DNA of 64,000 nt, from positions 1 to 64,000 of the forward strand of contig NZ_FCOJ02000020.1 in the NCBI RefSeq assembly GCF_001545035.1, given 5' to 3'. The position numbers were made by a program, and so were the translations under genes. Each line of letters opens with the position of its first letter. Position 1 is the stretch's first letter. This DNA comes from Caballeronia glebae. Lineage in GTDB: Bacteria; Pseudomonadota; Gammaproteobacteria; Burkholderiales; Burkholderiaceae. A model generated the notes under the pieces. It did not search any database. It was given only the letters and a program-made list of their open reading frames with translations, and had not been told where the DNA came from. Below, in pieces: positions 45,367 to 54,108 of the stretch.

Positions 45367-46191
45367 ATGAACACGGACACGCTTCGCACGGACGCGAATT
45401 TCGCCGGCCAGATTCCCGAACTTTACGAGCGGCTTCTCGTGCCGATGCTCTTCGCGCCCTACGCCACGGATATCGCGGCGCGCGCGGCGGCGCTCGGTCC
45501 ATCGCGCGTGCTGGAAACGGCGGCGGGCACCGGCGCGCTCACGCGTGCGATGGCGCGAACATTGCCCGCGCACGTCGAGATCGTCGCGACGGATTTGAAT
45601 CAGGCGATGCTCGATCGCGCCGCGACGACGCCCATCGAACGAGCCGTGACGTGGCGGCAGGCGAACGCGCTGCAACTGCCTTTCGACGACGCAAGCTTCG
45701 ATATCGTCATCTGTCAGTTCGGCGCGATGTTCTTCCCCGACAAACCGGCGGCATTCGCGCAAGCACGTCGCGTGCTGCGGCCCGGCGGCGCGTTGCTTTT
45801 CAACGTGTGGGATCGCATCGAGGATAACGAATTCGCCGGCACGATCACCGATGCGCTCAGCCGTCTCTTTCCCGCCGATCCGCCGCTTTTCATGAAGCGC
45901 ACGCCGCACGGCTATTTCGATCGCCAAGCGATCTCGCGCGATCTCGCTTCCGCGGGCTTCGACGCAACGCCGCGCTTCGAGACCGTCACGCGACGCAGCC
46001 GCGCATCGTCGGCGCGGGAGGTTGCGCTCGCTTATTGCCAGGGCACGCCGTTGCGCAACGAGATCGAATCGCGCACGGGCGCGAGTCTCGACGAAGCAAC
46101 ATCGGTATGCGCCGAAGCCCTCGCCGCGCGCTTCGGCACCAATGCGCTCGATGGAAAGATTCAGGCGCACGTGGTCGCGGCGTCACGCTAG
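45367..46191 (+). CDS. Class I SAM-dependent methyltransferase
   Basis: A 274-residue protein with motif I near residue 50 (VLETAAGTGALTRAMA), DLNQAMLDRA, and DIVICQFGAMFFPDKPAAFA as motif III/IV. It belongs to the Methyltransf_11 group. GGAGG precedes the ATG by six bases. It overlaps the convergent monooxygenase gene by four bases at its end. Substrate unknown. Confidence 0.85.
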   Translation: MNTDTLRTDANFAGQIPELYERLLVPMLFAPYATDIAARAAALGPSRVLETAAGTGALTRAMARTLPAHVEIVATDLNQAMLDRAATTPIERAVTWRQANALQLPFDDASFDIVICQFGAMFFPDKPAAFAQARRVLRPGGALLFNVWDRIEDNEFAGTITDALSRLFPADPPLFMKRTPHGYFDRQAISRDLASAGFDATPRFETVTRRSRASSAREVALAYCQGTPLRNEIESRTGASLDEATSVCAEALAARFGTNALDGKIQAHVVAASR

Positions 46192-47834
46192 AGCGAACGC
46201 GCCGCCCTCTGACCCAACACGCGATCGAGCCACGCAAGCAGCGTCGGCGACGAACAACTCGCGCTTCTGAAGCCGATATGCCCGTCCGGCCGCACGACCC
46301 ACGCCATGCCGTTCTTCGCGCCGAACACATCGGCGAATTCGCCCGCGTTGTCGCTCAAGGTTCGATACGCTTCACACGCGGGCACGAACGACGGCGCGCT
46401 CGCAAATCGCAGCGACACGATCAGCACCGCGCTCGCCGCCGTGCCGAGCGCGACGCGCCATGCATCGACGGCCTCGGCGAACGCGGCGACGCGCGCGCCT
46501 TCGGCGTCGTCATCGATATAGCCGACGAGCGTGTGACGTCCGCGTCCGAGCTGATCCTGCAAGCGCTGCGCATGGCCGATGAACGCTTCCACGAGACCGC
46601 CGGCTTGCGGCGCGCGATCGCCGGGCGCGGGCAACTCGGCCGCCATGCCCGCGGCATCGTCCGCGACGATTGGACTGCTGCCGCGATAACCCACGAGCAA
46701 TTGCGTTTCGCGCATCGCGGGCTTGATCTCGCCGTGCGCGAGGACCGTGTTCAACGCGCGGCTCGTCGATTCGACGACATCGAGTCCGACCGGCCGCCGC
46801 TCCGCTTCGTAACTGTCGAGCAGCGTCTTGCTCGCGAGACCGCGCGACGCGAGCGTGAGCTTCCATGCGAGGTTGTGCACATCCTGCAAGCCGGTGTTCA
46901 TGCCCTGACCGCCGACGGGCGGATGAATATGCGCGGCATCGCCCGCGAGAAACACGCGCGAGCGCGCATAGTGCTGCGCGATCCGATGACTCACGCGATA
47001 CACCGACGACCAGCGCATCGACGAAAGCCGCGTGCCCTTGGGCAGGATCGGCAGCATGATGCGCTGGATCTCGTCGAAGTCGGGCGTGGAGTTCAGCGTG
47101 TGGCGGGCGGCGTCGTCGGGAAGCAGGACCATCGAGAGACGATAGCGGCGCGCCGAACCGCGCACCGGCAGCGCGGCGAGCGTGGTCGATCCGGCCTCGC
47201 CCTCCGCTTGTCCCTGACCCGACACGTTGAAGCGATACATGCGCCCGCGCGGCAAGTTCCAGTCGACGTCGAGATCGGCGAGCATGAATGTCTGCGGATA
47301 CTGATCGCCTTCGTAGGCGACGTTCAGTTGACGCCGCACGGTGCTGCGCGCGCCGTCGCAGCCGACGAGCCAGCGGCATCGAACGGTGCGGGACTCGCCA
47401 CATGCGTCCTGTATGTGTGCGTCGATGGCGTCGCCGGATTCGGTGAAATCGACGAGCGTCGCGCCGTATTCGACGTGCCCGCCGTTGCGCGCGAGCGCCG
47501 CTTCCAGAATGCGCTCCGTCTCGAACTGCGCGAGCGAGAGCGCGCCATACGGCAGTCCCGCGCGCGGCACCTCGGCGCTGAACGCGGGCGCGCCGTCCTG
47601 ATACGTATCGGCGCCGGTGAGCCATACGCCCGCATCGATCGCGTCGCGCGCGATACCGAGATCGTCGAAAATTTCCAGCGTGCGCGCCGTGACGCCCAGC
47701 GCCTTTACGAAAAACGTGCGCTCGTCGTGAGCATCGACGATGCGCACGTTCACGCCATCGCGGCGCAGTTCGGCGGCGAGCATCAGCCCGACGGGGCCCG
47801 CGCCGGCAATCAGCACATCGGTCGTATCGAACAT
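46188..47834 (-). CDS. FAD-dependent aromatic monooxygenase (MhpA/PheA group)
   Basis: A 548-residue flavoprotein hydroxylase. Motifs in order: GAGPVGLMLAAELRRDG (FAD GxGxxG), a DG motif in WLVGCDGARSTVRRQL, and GDAAHIHPPVGGQGMNTGLQ (FAD ribityl). The carboxyl end has a thioredoxin-like domain as in phenol hydroxylase-type enzymes. Members hydroxylate phenols or polyketide aromatics using NAD(P)H and oxygen. The ATG at 47834 has AGGAG ten bases upstream. It is separate from the catabolic operon further right, so a direct link is not shown. Confidence 0.85.
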   Translation of the reverse strand: MFDTTDVLIAGAGPVGLMLAAELRRDGVNVRIVDAHDERTFFVKALGVTARTLEIFDDLGIARDAIDAGVWLTGADTYQDGAPAFSAEVPRAGLPYGALSLAQFETERILEAALARNGGHVEYGATLVDFTESGDAIDAHIQDACGESRTVRCRWLVGCDGARSTVRRQLNVAYEGDQYPQTFMLADLDVDWNLPRGRMYRFNVSGQGQAEGEAGSTTLAALPVRGSARRYRLSMVLLPDDAARHTLNSTPDFDEIQRIMLPILPKGTRLSSMRWSSVYRVSHRIAQHYARSRVFLAGDAAHIHPPVGGQGMNTGLQDVHNLAWKLTLASRGLASKTLLDSYEAERRPVGLDVVESTSRALNTVLAHGEIKPAMRETQLLVGYRGSSPIVADDAAGMAAELPAPGDRAPQAGGLVEAFIGHAQRLQDQLGRGRHTLVGYIDDDAEGARVAAFAEAVDAWRVALGTAASAVLIVSLRFASAPSFVPACEAYRTLSDNAGEFADVFGAKNGMAWVVRPDGHIGFRSASCSSPTLLAWLDRVLGQRAARSL

Positions 47835-47923
47835 GATGCGATTTCTCCTGAGGAAACCGGCGTATGTCATCGACTGCCGTCAAAGAGAATACCGCTGTAT
47901 GTGCGCTTGTGGCGTATCGCGCG

Positions 47924-48214
47924 TCAGCCGGCGAGCGGCCCGAGACGCATGCCGATTACGCAGCCCGCCGCGATCACGAGGAGCACGGTCGCGGCGATCG
48001 TCGCGTAGAGATAGTCGCGTTGTCGCGCGAACACGGCGAGCATCAGAACGACGCGCAAAACCGGCAGCAGAATGAAGAGCGCGACGCCCGCCGTCAACGC
48101 TTTCGTGCCGGCGAAAAGTCCCGCGCCGATGAGCGCGCACGCAGCCCACGTGCCGCACTGGAGAAAGCCGGCGAGCAAACGATCGAGCGATGCAGACGTC
48201 GAGTGCTTCGTCAC
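47924..48214 (-). CDS. DUF1634 membrane protein, partner of the TauE-type exporter
   Basis: A 96-residue protein with three hydrophobic segments starting from a GTG at 48214 that overlaps the exporter stop (GTGA), with GGAG eight bases upstream. DUF1634 proteins are commonly encoded directly after TSUP exporters, which is the case here. A longer reading to 48265 adds basic residues and is less likely. Its role in transport is unproven. Confidence 0.68.
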   Translation of the reverse strand: MTKHSTSASLDRLLAGFLQCGTWAACALIGAGLFAGTKALTAGVALFILLPVLRVVLMLAVFARQRDYLYATIAATVLLVIAAGCVIGMRLGPLAG

Positions 48215-49074
48215 CCGGCATGCTCCAGCAGATCGATGCCGAAGCCTTGCATGAGCATCTGACACGCGACGAGCAGCAGCATCGACAGAAACAGCAGGCG
48301 CAGGCGTTCACTGCGCACTTTCATCAGCACGCGCGCGCCCGCGATCGCACCGATCACCGAGCCTAGCGCGACCGGCCCGGCGATCGCGCTCACGATCTCG
48401 CCGCGCAGGAAATAGGCGCTCGCGCTCGCGGCGGCCGTCACGCCGATCATGAAGTTCGACGTCGCGGTCGATACCTTGATCGGCAGGCGCAAGGCGTTGT
48501 CCATCGCCGGAATCTTCAGGATGCCGCTGCCGATGCCGAGCAGCGCCGACACGAGTCCGGCGACGTACATCAACGTGAGACCGGCGGGCACGCGGCGCAC
48601 TTCGTAAGGGATGTCGCGGCGCAGCGTGCTGTCGGGATAGCTGGAGTTGAGGCCGAGCTTGGCGGCCAGTCCTTTCGATGGAAGCGGACTTGCCATGCCC
48701 GCCGGATCTTCCCGGCGCAGGAACATCTGCCACGCTGACACCAGCAGCACGCCCGCGAAGAGAAAGTCGAGCGCGGCCACCGGCACGATGCCCGCGACGA
48801 GCACGCCCGTGAGCGCGCCGAGCGTCGTGCCGGTTTCGAGCACGACGGCGAGCCGCACGTTCGTGAGACCGCCGCGCAGAAACGCGGCCGCGCCGCCGCA
48901 CGAACACGCGATAACCGAGACGATGCTCGTGCCGATGGCCGCGTGCATGTCGATATGGAAGAACATTGTCAGAATGGGCACGATGAACAGGCCGCTCGCC
49001 ATGCCCAGCATGCCGCCCGCAGCGCTCGCGCCGAGGCCCGCGCAGAAGAGCCAGAATGTGGCTTCGAAGCTCAT
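48211..49074 (-). CDS. TauE/SafE (TSUP) family transporter
   Basis: A 287-residue protein with eight or so hydrophobic segments and the TSUP repeat motif GMLGMASGLFIVPILTMFF at residues 20-40 and LLGIGSGILKIPAMDNALRL after the middle. TSUP members move sulfite, sulfonates or small carboxylates across the inner membrane. The ATG at 49074 follows GAGG by eight bases. It is divergent from an IclR gene and coupled to a DUF1634 gene, which suggests it serves the nearby catabolic pathway. Confidence 0.83.
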   Translation of the reverse strand: MSFEATFWLFCAGLGASAAGGMLGMASGLFIVPILTMFFHIDMHAAIGTSIVSVIACSCGGAAAFLRGGLTNVRLAVVLETGTTLGALTGVLVAGIVPVAALDFLFAGVLLVSAWQMFLRREDPAGMASPLPSKGLAAKLGLNSSYPDSTLRRDIPYEVRRVPAGLTLMYVAGLVSALLGIGSGILKIPAMDNALRLPIKVSTATSNFMIGVTAAASASAYFLRGEIVSAIAGPVALGSVIGAIAGARVLMKVRSERLRLLFLSMLLLVACQMLMQGFGIDLLEHAG

Positions 49075-49110
49075 CGTTTCAGCCTCGGTGAAGTGTCTAT
49101 AAATCGTCAA

Positions 49111-49130
49111 TATAACATGTCATAACAAGT
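49111..49130. promoter_or_regulatory. Ten-base direct repeat between the TSUP and IclR genes
   Basis: TATAACATGT (49111-49120) and CATAACAAGT (49121-49130) agree at 8 of 10 positions and abut each other at one helical turn. The pair lies in the divergent 120-base region, so it could be a tandem operator. Confidence 0.35.
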
Positions 49131-49198
49131 AGCAAAAGCTGTGGCCGCACGGTCTCGCGCTATGATTGCCCATCGCACGACGACAACGACAGCCGAAC

Positions 49199-50098
49199 AT
49201 GGCCCGACGAAGCAAACAGGAAGACACTCAGGCGGAAACGCTCGACACCGTGGACGAAGACGCGTCATCCGGCGGCGGTTCCAGCTATCTCGTGCCGGGC
49301 CTCGAACGCGGCTTGCGCATCCTCGCCGAATTTACGGCGCGCGAGCCGGTGCTGGGCGCGCCGGAGTTGTCGCGACGCATCGGCATTCCGCGCACGACGA
49401 CCTTTCGTCTGCTGCAAACGCTCGAAGCGCTGGGCTTTCTCGAACGCGTGAACGGCGACCGCAATTTCAGGCTCGGCGTCGCCGTGCTGCGGCTCGGTTT
49501 CGAATATGTGAATTCGCTCGAACTGACCGATTTCGGCACGCCCATTCTCGAACGTCTGCGCGACGCGACCGGGCTTTCCACGCATCTGCTGATCCGCGAT
49601 CAACGCGATGTCGTGTTCGTCGCGAAGGCGCAAAGTCACGAGCCGCTGTTCAGTTCGGTCAAGGTGCACGTCGGCACGCGCCTGCCCGCTCACGCGACCG
49701 TGCACGGTCATGTGCTGATGGGCGATCTCTCGCTCGCCGCGCTCAAGGCGCTCTATCCCGAGGCGCAACTGGAAAAGTACACGGAGCGCACGCCCGCGAC
49801 CATCGACGAACTCTACGAACGCGTGCAGGAGTGTGCGGCGCTCGGCTATGGACTGAGCGAAGCATCGTTCGAGCGCGGAATTTCCGTCGTTACCGCGCCC
49901 GTGCGCGATCATTCGGGCGCGATCGTCGCGGCGGTGGCCGCGACCGTGCCGCGTTCGGACATCGGCGCCCGCGATGAGAAAGCGCAACTCGTCGAAACGA
50001 TCTGCGCCGCCGCGATGGAACTGTCGATCCGCCTCAACTATCGCCCGTCGCCGGACGATCCCACCGCCGTTCTCGCCGCGCGCAAGATGCTCGCCTAG
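49199..50098 (+). CDS. IclR-family regulator (paralogue 1)
   Basis: A 299-residue regulator. Residues 30-95 form the winged helix (GLERGLRILAEFTAREPVLG, then GIPRTTTFRLLQTLEALGFL), and residues 105-280 are the effector-binding domain with KVHVGTRLPAHATVHGHVLM. By eye roughly 70 percent of its residues match the IclR inside the catabolic operon at 55501-56361. It is divergent from the TSUP exporter and convergent with the porin, so it may control either. Target metabolite unknown, probably an aromatic intermediate. Confidence 0.9.
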   Translation: MARRSKQEDTQAETLDTVDEDASSGGGSSYLVPGLERGLRILAEFTAREPVLGAPELSRRIGIPRTTTFRLLQTLEALGFLERVNGDRNFRLGVAVLRLGFEYVNSLELTDFGTPILERLRDATGLSTHLLIRDQRDVVFVAKAQSHEPLFSSVKVHVGTRLPAHATVHGHVLMGDLSLAALKALYPEAQLEKYTERTPATIDELYERVQECAALGYGLSEASFERGISVVTAPVRDHSGAIVAAVAATVPRSDIGARDEKAQLVETICAAAMELSIRLNYRPSPDDPTAVLAARKMLA

Positions 50099-51168
50099 AA
50101 CGAGTGGTGAATGCCCGCGAGCACGATCACCTGATTCGCCGTGCTCGACACGCCCGCCGTGAAGAACGCCGCCTTCGCGCCGCCCGTCGCATGCTCGTAA
50201 AGCGCGTTGACGTAGAGTTGCGTCGACTTCGACAGCATGTAGATGTCGCCGATTTCGAACTGCGTCCAGCGCCCGCCCGCGAAGGTCGTGGTCGCCGCGC
50301 CGCCCGCGATCCAGTTCCACGCGACCGGCTTGAAGGTCAGACCCGCATCGTATGACTGGAAGGTGTCGGACTGTCCGTTCGATTGCAGTTTCACGCGCGT
50401 ATAGAGACCGTGCACGACGAACTTGCCGATTTCATATGACGCGCCCGCGCCCATCTCTTCCTGTTTGTCCGCCATATAGGTCGCCGCCGGCTGACCCTGG
50501 AAGGTCGTGAGTCCGGTCGTCGCGATCGCGGGCGTGCGGTTGTGTTCGTTCGAATACGTGGCCGCCGCCTTGAACGGGCCGTTCGCATACGTGATGCCGA
50601 AGCCGTAGTTGCGGCCCGTCGAGAAGTTCGTCGTGTTGCCGAGGCCCATCATCGCGCCGGCGGAGAAGCCGTAGAAGCTCGCCGAGCGAAATTTCACCGA
50701 GTTGTCGTACGGCACGACGCCCGTGTCCGCGAGCTGATCGATGTTGCCCGGATGGAACGCGTACCAGCTCGCCGCGAGATACGCGGTCGAGAGCGGCCCG
50801 AGCATGTCGAAGCTGAACGGCGTCTGATGACCTAGCGTCAGCGTGCCGACGTTTTCCTGATCCAGCCCGAGATACGCCTGCCGGTTCCATAGCGTGCCCG
50901 CTTTCGCGAAGTTGCCGGTGTTCGTATAGAAGCCGTTCTCCAGTTGCGCGACCGTCTTCAGTCCGCCGCCCAGATCCTCCGTGATGCGAAAGCCCCAGCG
51001 GTCCGGCTGCATGTTGCCTTGTTCCTCCATCCACTTCGGATGGCCGCCCACGTTGTTGATATATGCGATGCCGGCATCGAGGCTGCCGTAGAGCGTGACT
51101 GTGCTTTGCGCGGCCGCGCCGGTCGCGACTCCGGCTCCGATGAGCCCCGCTGCGATGATTTGCTTCAC
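50095..51168 (-). CDS. Outer membrane porin, Burkholderia type (Gram-negative porin 4 family)
   Basis: A 357-residue 16-stranded barrel with signal peptide (1-20, ATGAAA-QS), opening STVTLYGSLDAGIAYINNV and ending in GIHHSF with terminal Phe. Such porins form general or substrate-selective trimeric channels. It faces away from the catabolic operon, and its predicted promoter carries the same inverted repeat at the same offset as that of the operon, so it probably admits the operon's substrate. The coding end overlaps the convergent IclR gene by four bases. Confidence 0.92.
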   Translation of the reverse strand: MKQIIAAGLIGAGVATGAAAQSTVTLYGSLDAGIAYINNVGGHPKWMEEQGNMQPDRWGFRITEDLGGGLKTVAQLENGFYTNTGNFAKAGTLWNRQAYLGLDQENVGTLTLGHQTPFSFDMLGPLSTAYLAASWYAFHPGNIDQLADTGVVPYDNSVKFRSASFYGFSAGAMMGLGNTTNFSTGRNYGFGITYANGPFKAAATYSNEHNRTPAIATTGLTTFQGQPAATYMADKQEEMGAGASYEIGKFVVHGLYTRVKLQSNGQSDTFQSYDAGLTFKPVAWNWIAGGAATTTFAGGRWTQFEIGDIYMLSKSTQLYVNALYEHATGGAKAAFFTAGVSSTANQVIVLAGIHHSF

Positions 51169-51311
51169 CCTTCGTTCTCCTAACCGTATGGTTCAAGCGC
51201 GGGCGTTGCCCGCTTTCCTGTTCCCGCTTGTCGCCGTTATTTCGCTTTATCCCGGTTCCGGACGGCGGCGGTTCTTGCCGACCGGAAGGCGTCACATTGA
51301 TCGTTCGTCTT

Positions 51312-51327
51312 GTTCCATCTACGGATC
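51312..51327 (-). promoter_or_regulatory. Candidate regulator site of the porin promoter
   Basis: The plus strand reads GTTCC-ATCTAC-GGATC, an inverted repeat with one mismatch. It starts 18 bases after the porin's predicted -10 in the transcription direction, about +12 to +27 from the start site, a repressor position. Confidence 0.5.
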
Positions 51328-51345
51328 AACGTACTGCCTATGGAA

Positions 51346-51351
51346 AGTATA
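51346..51351 (-). promoter_or_regulatory. Predicted -10 box of the porin promoter
   Basis: The minus strand reads TATACT, one base from TATAAT. TTGTTT lies 18 bases upstream as a weak -35 candidate (51370-51375). The implied leader is about 170 bases. Confidence 0.45.
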
Positions 51352-51559
51352 GTGAGATTTCCGACGCCAAAACAATAATTTTGAGATGAGATCGGGTAGA
51401 CCCTGAGGCATCCCCGATACAGAGCGTGCGCGGCAAAAAAAGCATACGAATCAATGTCGAACGGACGTTCTTACTTCAGCCCCGAAGTCTTAAACGCGCC
51501 GACTTCAGTGTTTTCACCTAGAGGTTCAGATTTTTATTTTCCCCGGCTCAGACGACTCC

Positions 51560-51565
51560 TATAAT
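51560..51565 (+). promoter_or_regulatory. Predicted -10 box of the catabolic operon
   Basis: Perfect TATAAT, 63 bases upstream of the ferredoxin start. No good -35 is seen at 16-18 bases, so an activator may assist. Confidence 0.5.
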
Positions 51566-51583
51566 GCCCATACACGAACTGTT

Positions 51584-51599
51584 GTTCCTTTAGTGGAAC
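51584..51599 (+). promoter_or_regulatory. Candidate regulator site of the catabolic operon
   Basis: Perfect inverted repeat GTTCC-TTTAGT-GGAAC beginning 18 bases after the -10, the same offset as the similar site in the porin promoter. Both match GTTCC-N6-GGAWC. Confidence 0.55.
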
Positions 51600-51627
51600 G
51601 CAGACGAACCAGAGAAAAGGGTGAAAG

Positions 51628-51945
51628 ATGTCTGAACAATGGCGCTGCGCCGGGCATGCCGGCGATCTGTCGGAAGACGCACCGATCGAATTCAAGTTCG
51701 ATGACGGCGCGGAAATCGGTATCTACAAAGTGGGCGACGAACTGTATGCGCTCGAAAACGTCTGCCCGCACGCCTATGCGCTGCTGACACAAGGCTTCGT
51801 CGATGGCGACACCGTCGAGTGTCCGCTCCACGAAGCGGTGTTTCACATTCCCACGGGCAAATGCCTGAAAGAGCCCGGCGGCCGCGACCTGAAGACGTAT
51901 TCGGTGCGCCTCGCCGGCGAAGAAATCCAGATCAAGGTGGCGTGA
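51628..51945 (+). CDS. Rieske-type [2Fe-2S] ferredoxin
   Basis: A 105-residue ferredoxin with cluster ligands Cys46 and His48 (CPHAYALL) and Cys65 and His68 (CPLHEAVF), the pattern of dioxygenase-associated Rieske ferredoxins. It passes electrons from the flavoprotein reductase (probably 62124-63341) to the oxygenase. It is the first gene of the operon and is followed after one base by a recombinase-like small protein. Confidence 0.93.
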   Translation: MSEQWRCAGHAGDLSEDAPIEFKFDDGAEIGIYKVGDELYALENVCPHAYALLTQGFVDGDTVECPLHEAVFHIPTGKCLKEPGGRDLKTYSVRLAGEEIQIKVA

Positions 51946-51946
51946 C

Positions 51947-52255
51947 ATGGAAAAAGTCGTGAGCTTCAACCCGCATCTCAAGCCGTGGCTCGCGCCGCAG
52001 CCGAACAACGTCGCAGGCAAGGGCGTGATCGAGAAGCCGGGCGAGACCGAAAACTTCATCTGGCAGACGCGTCGCGCCGAGCCGACGCAATACGAAAACG
52101 ACTTCGGCGATGCGCTCGAACGCGTATTCGAAGCGGGCGCGCTGGAACTGGAACAAGTGGTCGCGGGCTTGAACAAGGACGGTTTCCGCACTCCGGAAGG
52201 CGCCGTCTGGACCGCCGATCGCCTTGCCGCCGAACTGCGCACGCTCGCTGAATAA
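51947..52255 (+). CDS. Recombinase-like helix-turn-helix protein without catalytic domain
   Basis: A 102-residue protein. Residues 65-100 (ALELEQVVAGLNKDGFRTPE, then GAVWTADRLAAELRTLAE) resemble the DNA-binding helix-turn-helix of large serine recombinases (LNERGIPTPRG-W-T type), but no resolvase domain exists. Residues 1-60 have no recognisable fold and include NPHLKPWLAPQPNN. It lies one base after the ferredoxin and 17 bases before the oxygenase, so it is firmly part of the operon. A regulatory or assembly role is possible. Function unknown. Confidence 0.65.
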   Translation: MEKVVSFNPHLKPWLAPQPNNVAGKGVIEKPGETENFIWQTRRAEPTQYENDFGDALERVFEAGALELEQVVAGLNKDGFRTPEGAVWTADRLAAELRTLAE

Positions 52256-52272
52256 AGAAGGAGCCCTTCCCC

Positions 52273-53331
52273 ATGACGTCCCCTCAACAAACCACCGCCG
52301 CCGATCCCGTTCAGGCTTATCTCGATCGCGGCTTGCGTAACTACTGGTATCCCGTCGCGCCGAGCTGGCAAGTGGCGAACGCGCCCATCGGCCTCACGCG
52401 CCTCGGCGATCAGATCGTGCTCTGGCGCGACAACGAAGGCAAAGTGCATGCGCTCGAAGACCGCTGCCCGCATCGCGGCGCGCGTCTGTCGCTCGGCTGG
52501 AATCTCGGTGGCAGCGTCGCGTGCTGGTATCACGGCATTGAAATCGATGGCAGCGGCACCGTGCAGAAAGTGCCCGCCGTGTCGGCGTGTCCGCTCGAAG
52601 GACAGAAGTGCGTGAAGTCGTATCCCGTCGAGGAACATGCGGGCGCGATCTTTCTCTGGTTCGGCGACGACGCCAACAACGAACCCGCGCCGCTCGTGCT
52701 GCCCGAAGAACTCGTCGGCGACGAATACGCGAGCTTCCTGTGCATGTCGCACTGGAAGTGCAATTACCAGTACGCGATCGACAACGTGATGGACCCGATG
52801 CACGGCGCGTATCTGCATGCGACCTCGCACTCGATGGCCGAAGGCGACAAGCAGGCCGACATGCGCGTGCGCAAGACCGAAACCGGCCTCATGTTCGAGA
52901 AGGTGAATCAGCGCGACGTGAACTTCGACTGGGTCGAGCTCGGTGAAACCGGCTGCCTGTGGATGCGTCTCGCGATTCCGTACAAGAAGAAGTTCGGCCC
53001 GGGCGGCAACTTCGGGATCATCGGGTTTGCTACGCCCGTCGATGACGACAACTGCCAGGTCTACTTCTGGCGCACGCGCCGAGTCTCCGGATGGCAGCGC
53101 GATGCATGGCGTTTCCTGTATCGCAATCGTCTCGAAGGGCTGCATTGGGCGGTGCTCGAACAAGATCGTTACGTGCTCGAAAGCCTCGCGCCGAACGCCC
53201 GCAATCACGAATTCCTCTATCAGCACGATGTCGGCATGACGCGCGTGCGTCGCATGCTGAAGCAGCGCGCGCAGCAGCATCTCGCCGCGCTCGAAGCGTT
53301 GCCGAAGAGCACGGAGCACGCTCATGCGTGA
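52273..53331 (+). CDS. Rieske non-heme iron oxygenase, alpha subunit
   Basis: A 352-residue oxygenase of the alpha-only (VanA/DdmC) size, with no beta subunit gene nearby. Rieske ligands are Cys65 and His67 (CPHRGARL) and Cys84 and His87 (CWYHG). The catalytic iron site has Asp174, His177 and His182 (DNVMDPMHGAYLH). Such enzymes hydroxylate or O-demethylate aromatics with electrons from a ferredoxin and a reductase, both present in this operon. The substrate is not readable from sequence. GGAG precedes the start, and the gene overlaps the next SDR by eight bases. Confidence 0.92.
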   Translation: MTSPQQTTAADPVQAYLDRGLRNYWYPVAPSWQVANAPIGLTRLGDQIVLWRDNEGKVHALEDRCPHRGARLSLGWNLGGSVACWYHGIEIDGSGTVQKVPAVSACPLEGQKCVKSYPVEEHAGAIFLWFGDDANNEPAPLVLPEELVGDEYASFLCMSHWKCNYQYAIDNVMDPMHGAYLHATSHSMAEGDKQADMRVRKTETGLMFEKVNQRDVNFDWVELGETGCLWMRLAIPYKKKFGPGGNFGIIGFATPVDDDNCQVYFWRTRRVSGWQRDAWRFLYRNRLEGLHWAVLEQDRYVLESLAPNARNHEFLYQHDVGMTRVRRMLKQRAQQHLAALEALPKSTEHAHA

Positions 53332-54079
53332 CGCGTTCAAAGCGCTCGACGGCCGCCGCGTGCTGCTGACGGGCGGCGCTCGCGGACTCGGCGCGGCGTT
53401 CGTCCGCGCGCTCGTCGAGCAAGGCGCGCGCGTCGCGTTCGGCGACGTGCTGCGCGAAGAAGGCGAAGCGCTCGCGCGATCGCTCGACGGCGCGGCGCAT
53501 TTCATCCCGCTCGATTTGAACGAACCGCAGAGCATCGAAGCATGCGTCGCGCAAAGCGTGCAAGCGCTCGGCGGTCTCGACGGCCTCATCAACAACGCCG
53601 CGATCACCAACTCGGGCGGCAAGTTCGCCGATGAACTCGCGCCCGCCACGTGGGACGCCGTGATGAACGTCAACGTGCGCGGCACGTGGCTGATGAGCGC
53701 CGCGTGCCTGCCGCATCTGAAGGCATCGGGACGCGGGGCGATCGTGAACATCGCCTCCGATACGGCTTTGTGGGGCGCGCCGAAGCTGCTCGCGTACGTC
53801 GCGAGCAAAGGCGCGGTGATCGCGATGACGCGTTCGCTCGCCCGCGAATTCGGCGCGAACAACGTGACGGTGAACGCGATCGCGCCCGGCCTCACCGAAG
53901 TGGAAGCCACCGCCTACGTGCCCGCCGAGCGCCACGAGTACTACCTCAAAGGCCGCGCATTGACGCGCGCGCAAGTGCCCGACGACGTGAACGGTCCCGT
54001 GCTGTTCCTGCTCTCGGACGCGGCGCGTTTCGTGACGGGCCAGTTGCTGCCGGTGAACGGCGGCTTCGTGATGAATTGA
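53324..54079 (+). CDS. SDR-family dehydrogenase
   Basis: A 251-residue classical SDR with TGGARGLGAA cofactor loop, NNAA and YVASKGA (catalytic Tyr and Lys), ending in NGGFVMN. Within this operon it may oxidise a diol or alcohol made by the oxygenase. Its start overlaps the oxygenase stop by eight bases (ATGCGTGA). Confidence 0.88.
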   Translation: MRDAFKALDGRRVLLTGGARGLGAAFVRALVEQGARVAFGDVLREEGEALARSLDGAAHFIPLDLNEPQSIEACVAQSVQALGGLDGLINNAAITNSGGKFADELAPATWDAVMNVNVRGTWLMSAACLPHLKASGRGAIVNIASDTALWGAPKLLAYVASKGAVIAMTRSLAREFGANNVTVNAIAPGLTEVEATAYVPAERHEYYLKGRALTRAQVPDDVNGPVLFLLSDAARFVTGQLLPVNGGFVMN

Positions 54080-54108
54080 TTCGCTCTATACAGAACCTGG
54101 AGAAAACA

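Larger units (their letters stand above)
51169..51627. other. Divergent control region between the porin and the catabolic operon
   Basis: About 460 bases with two outward promoters and no gene. It contains a -10 and a repeat for each side, separated by a central AT-rich part near 51355-51545. Confidence 0.6.
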
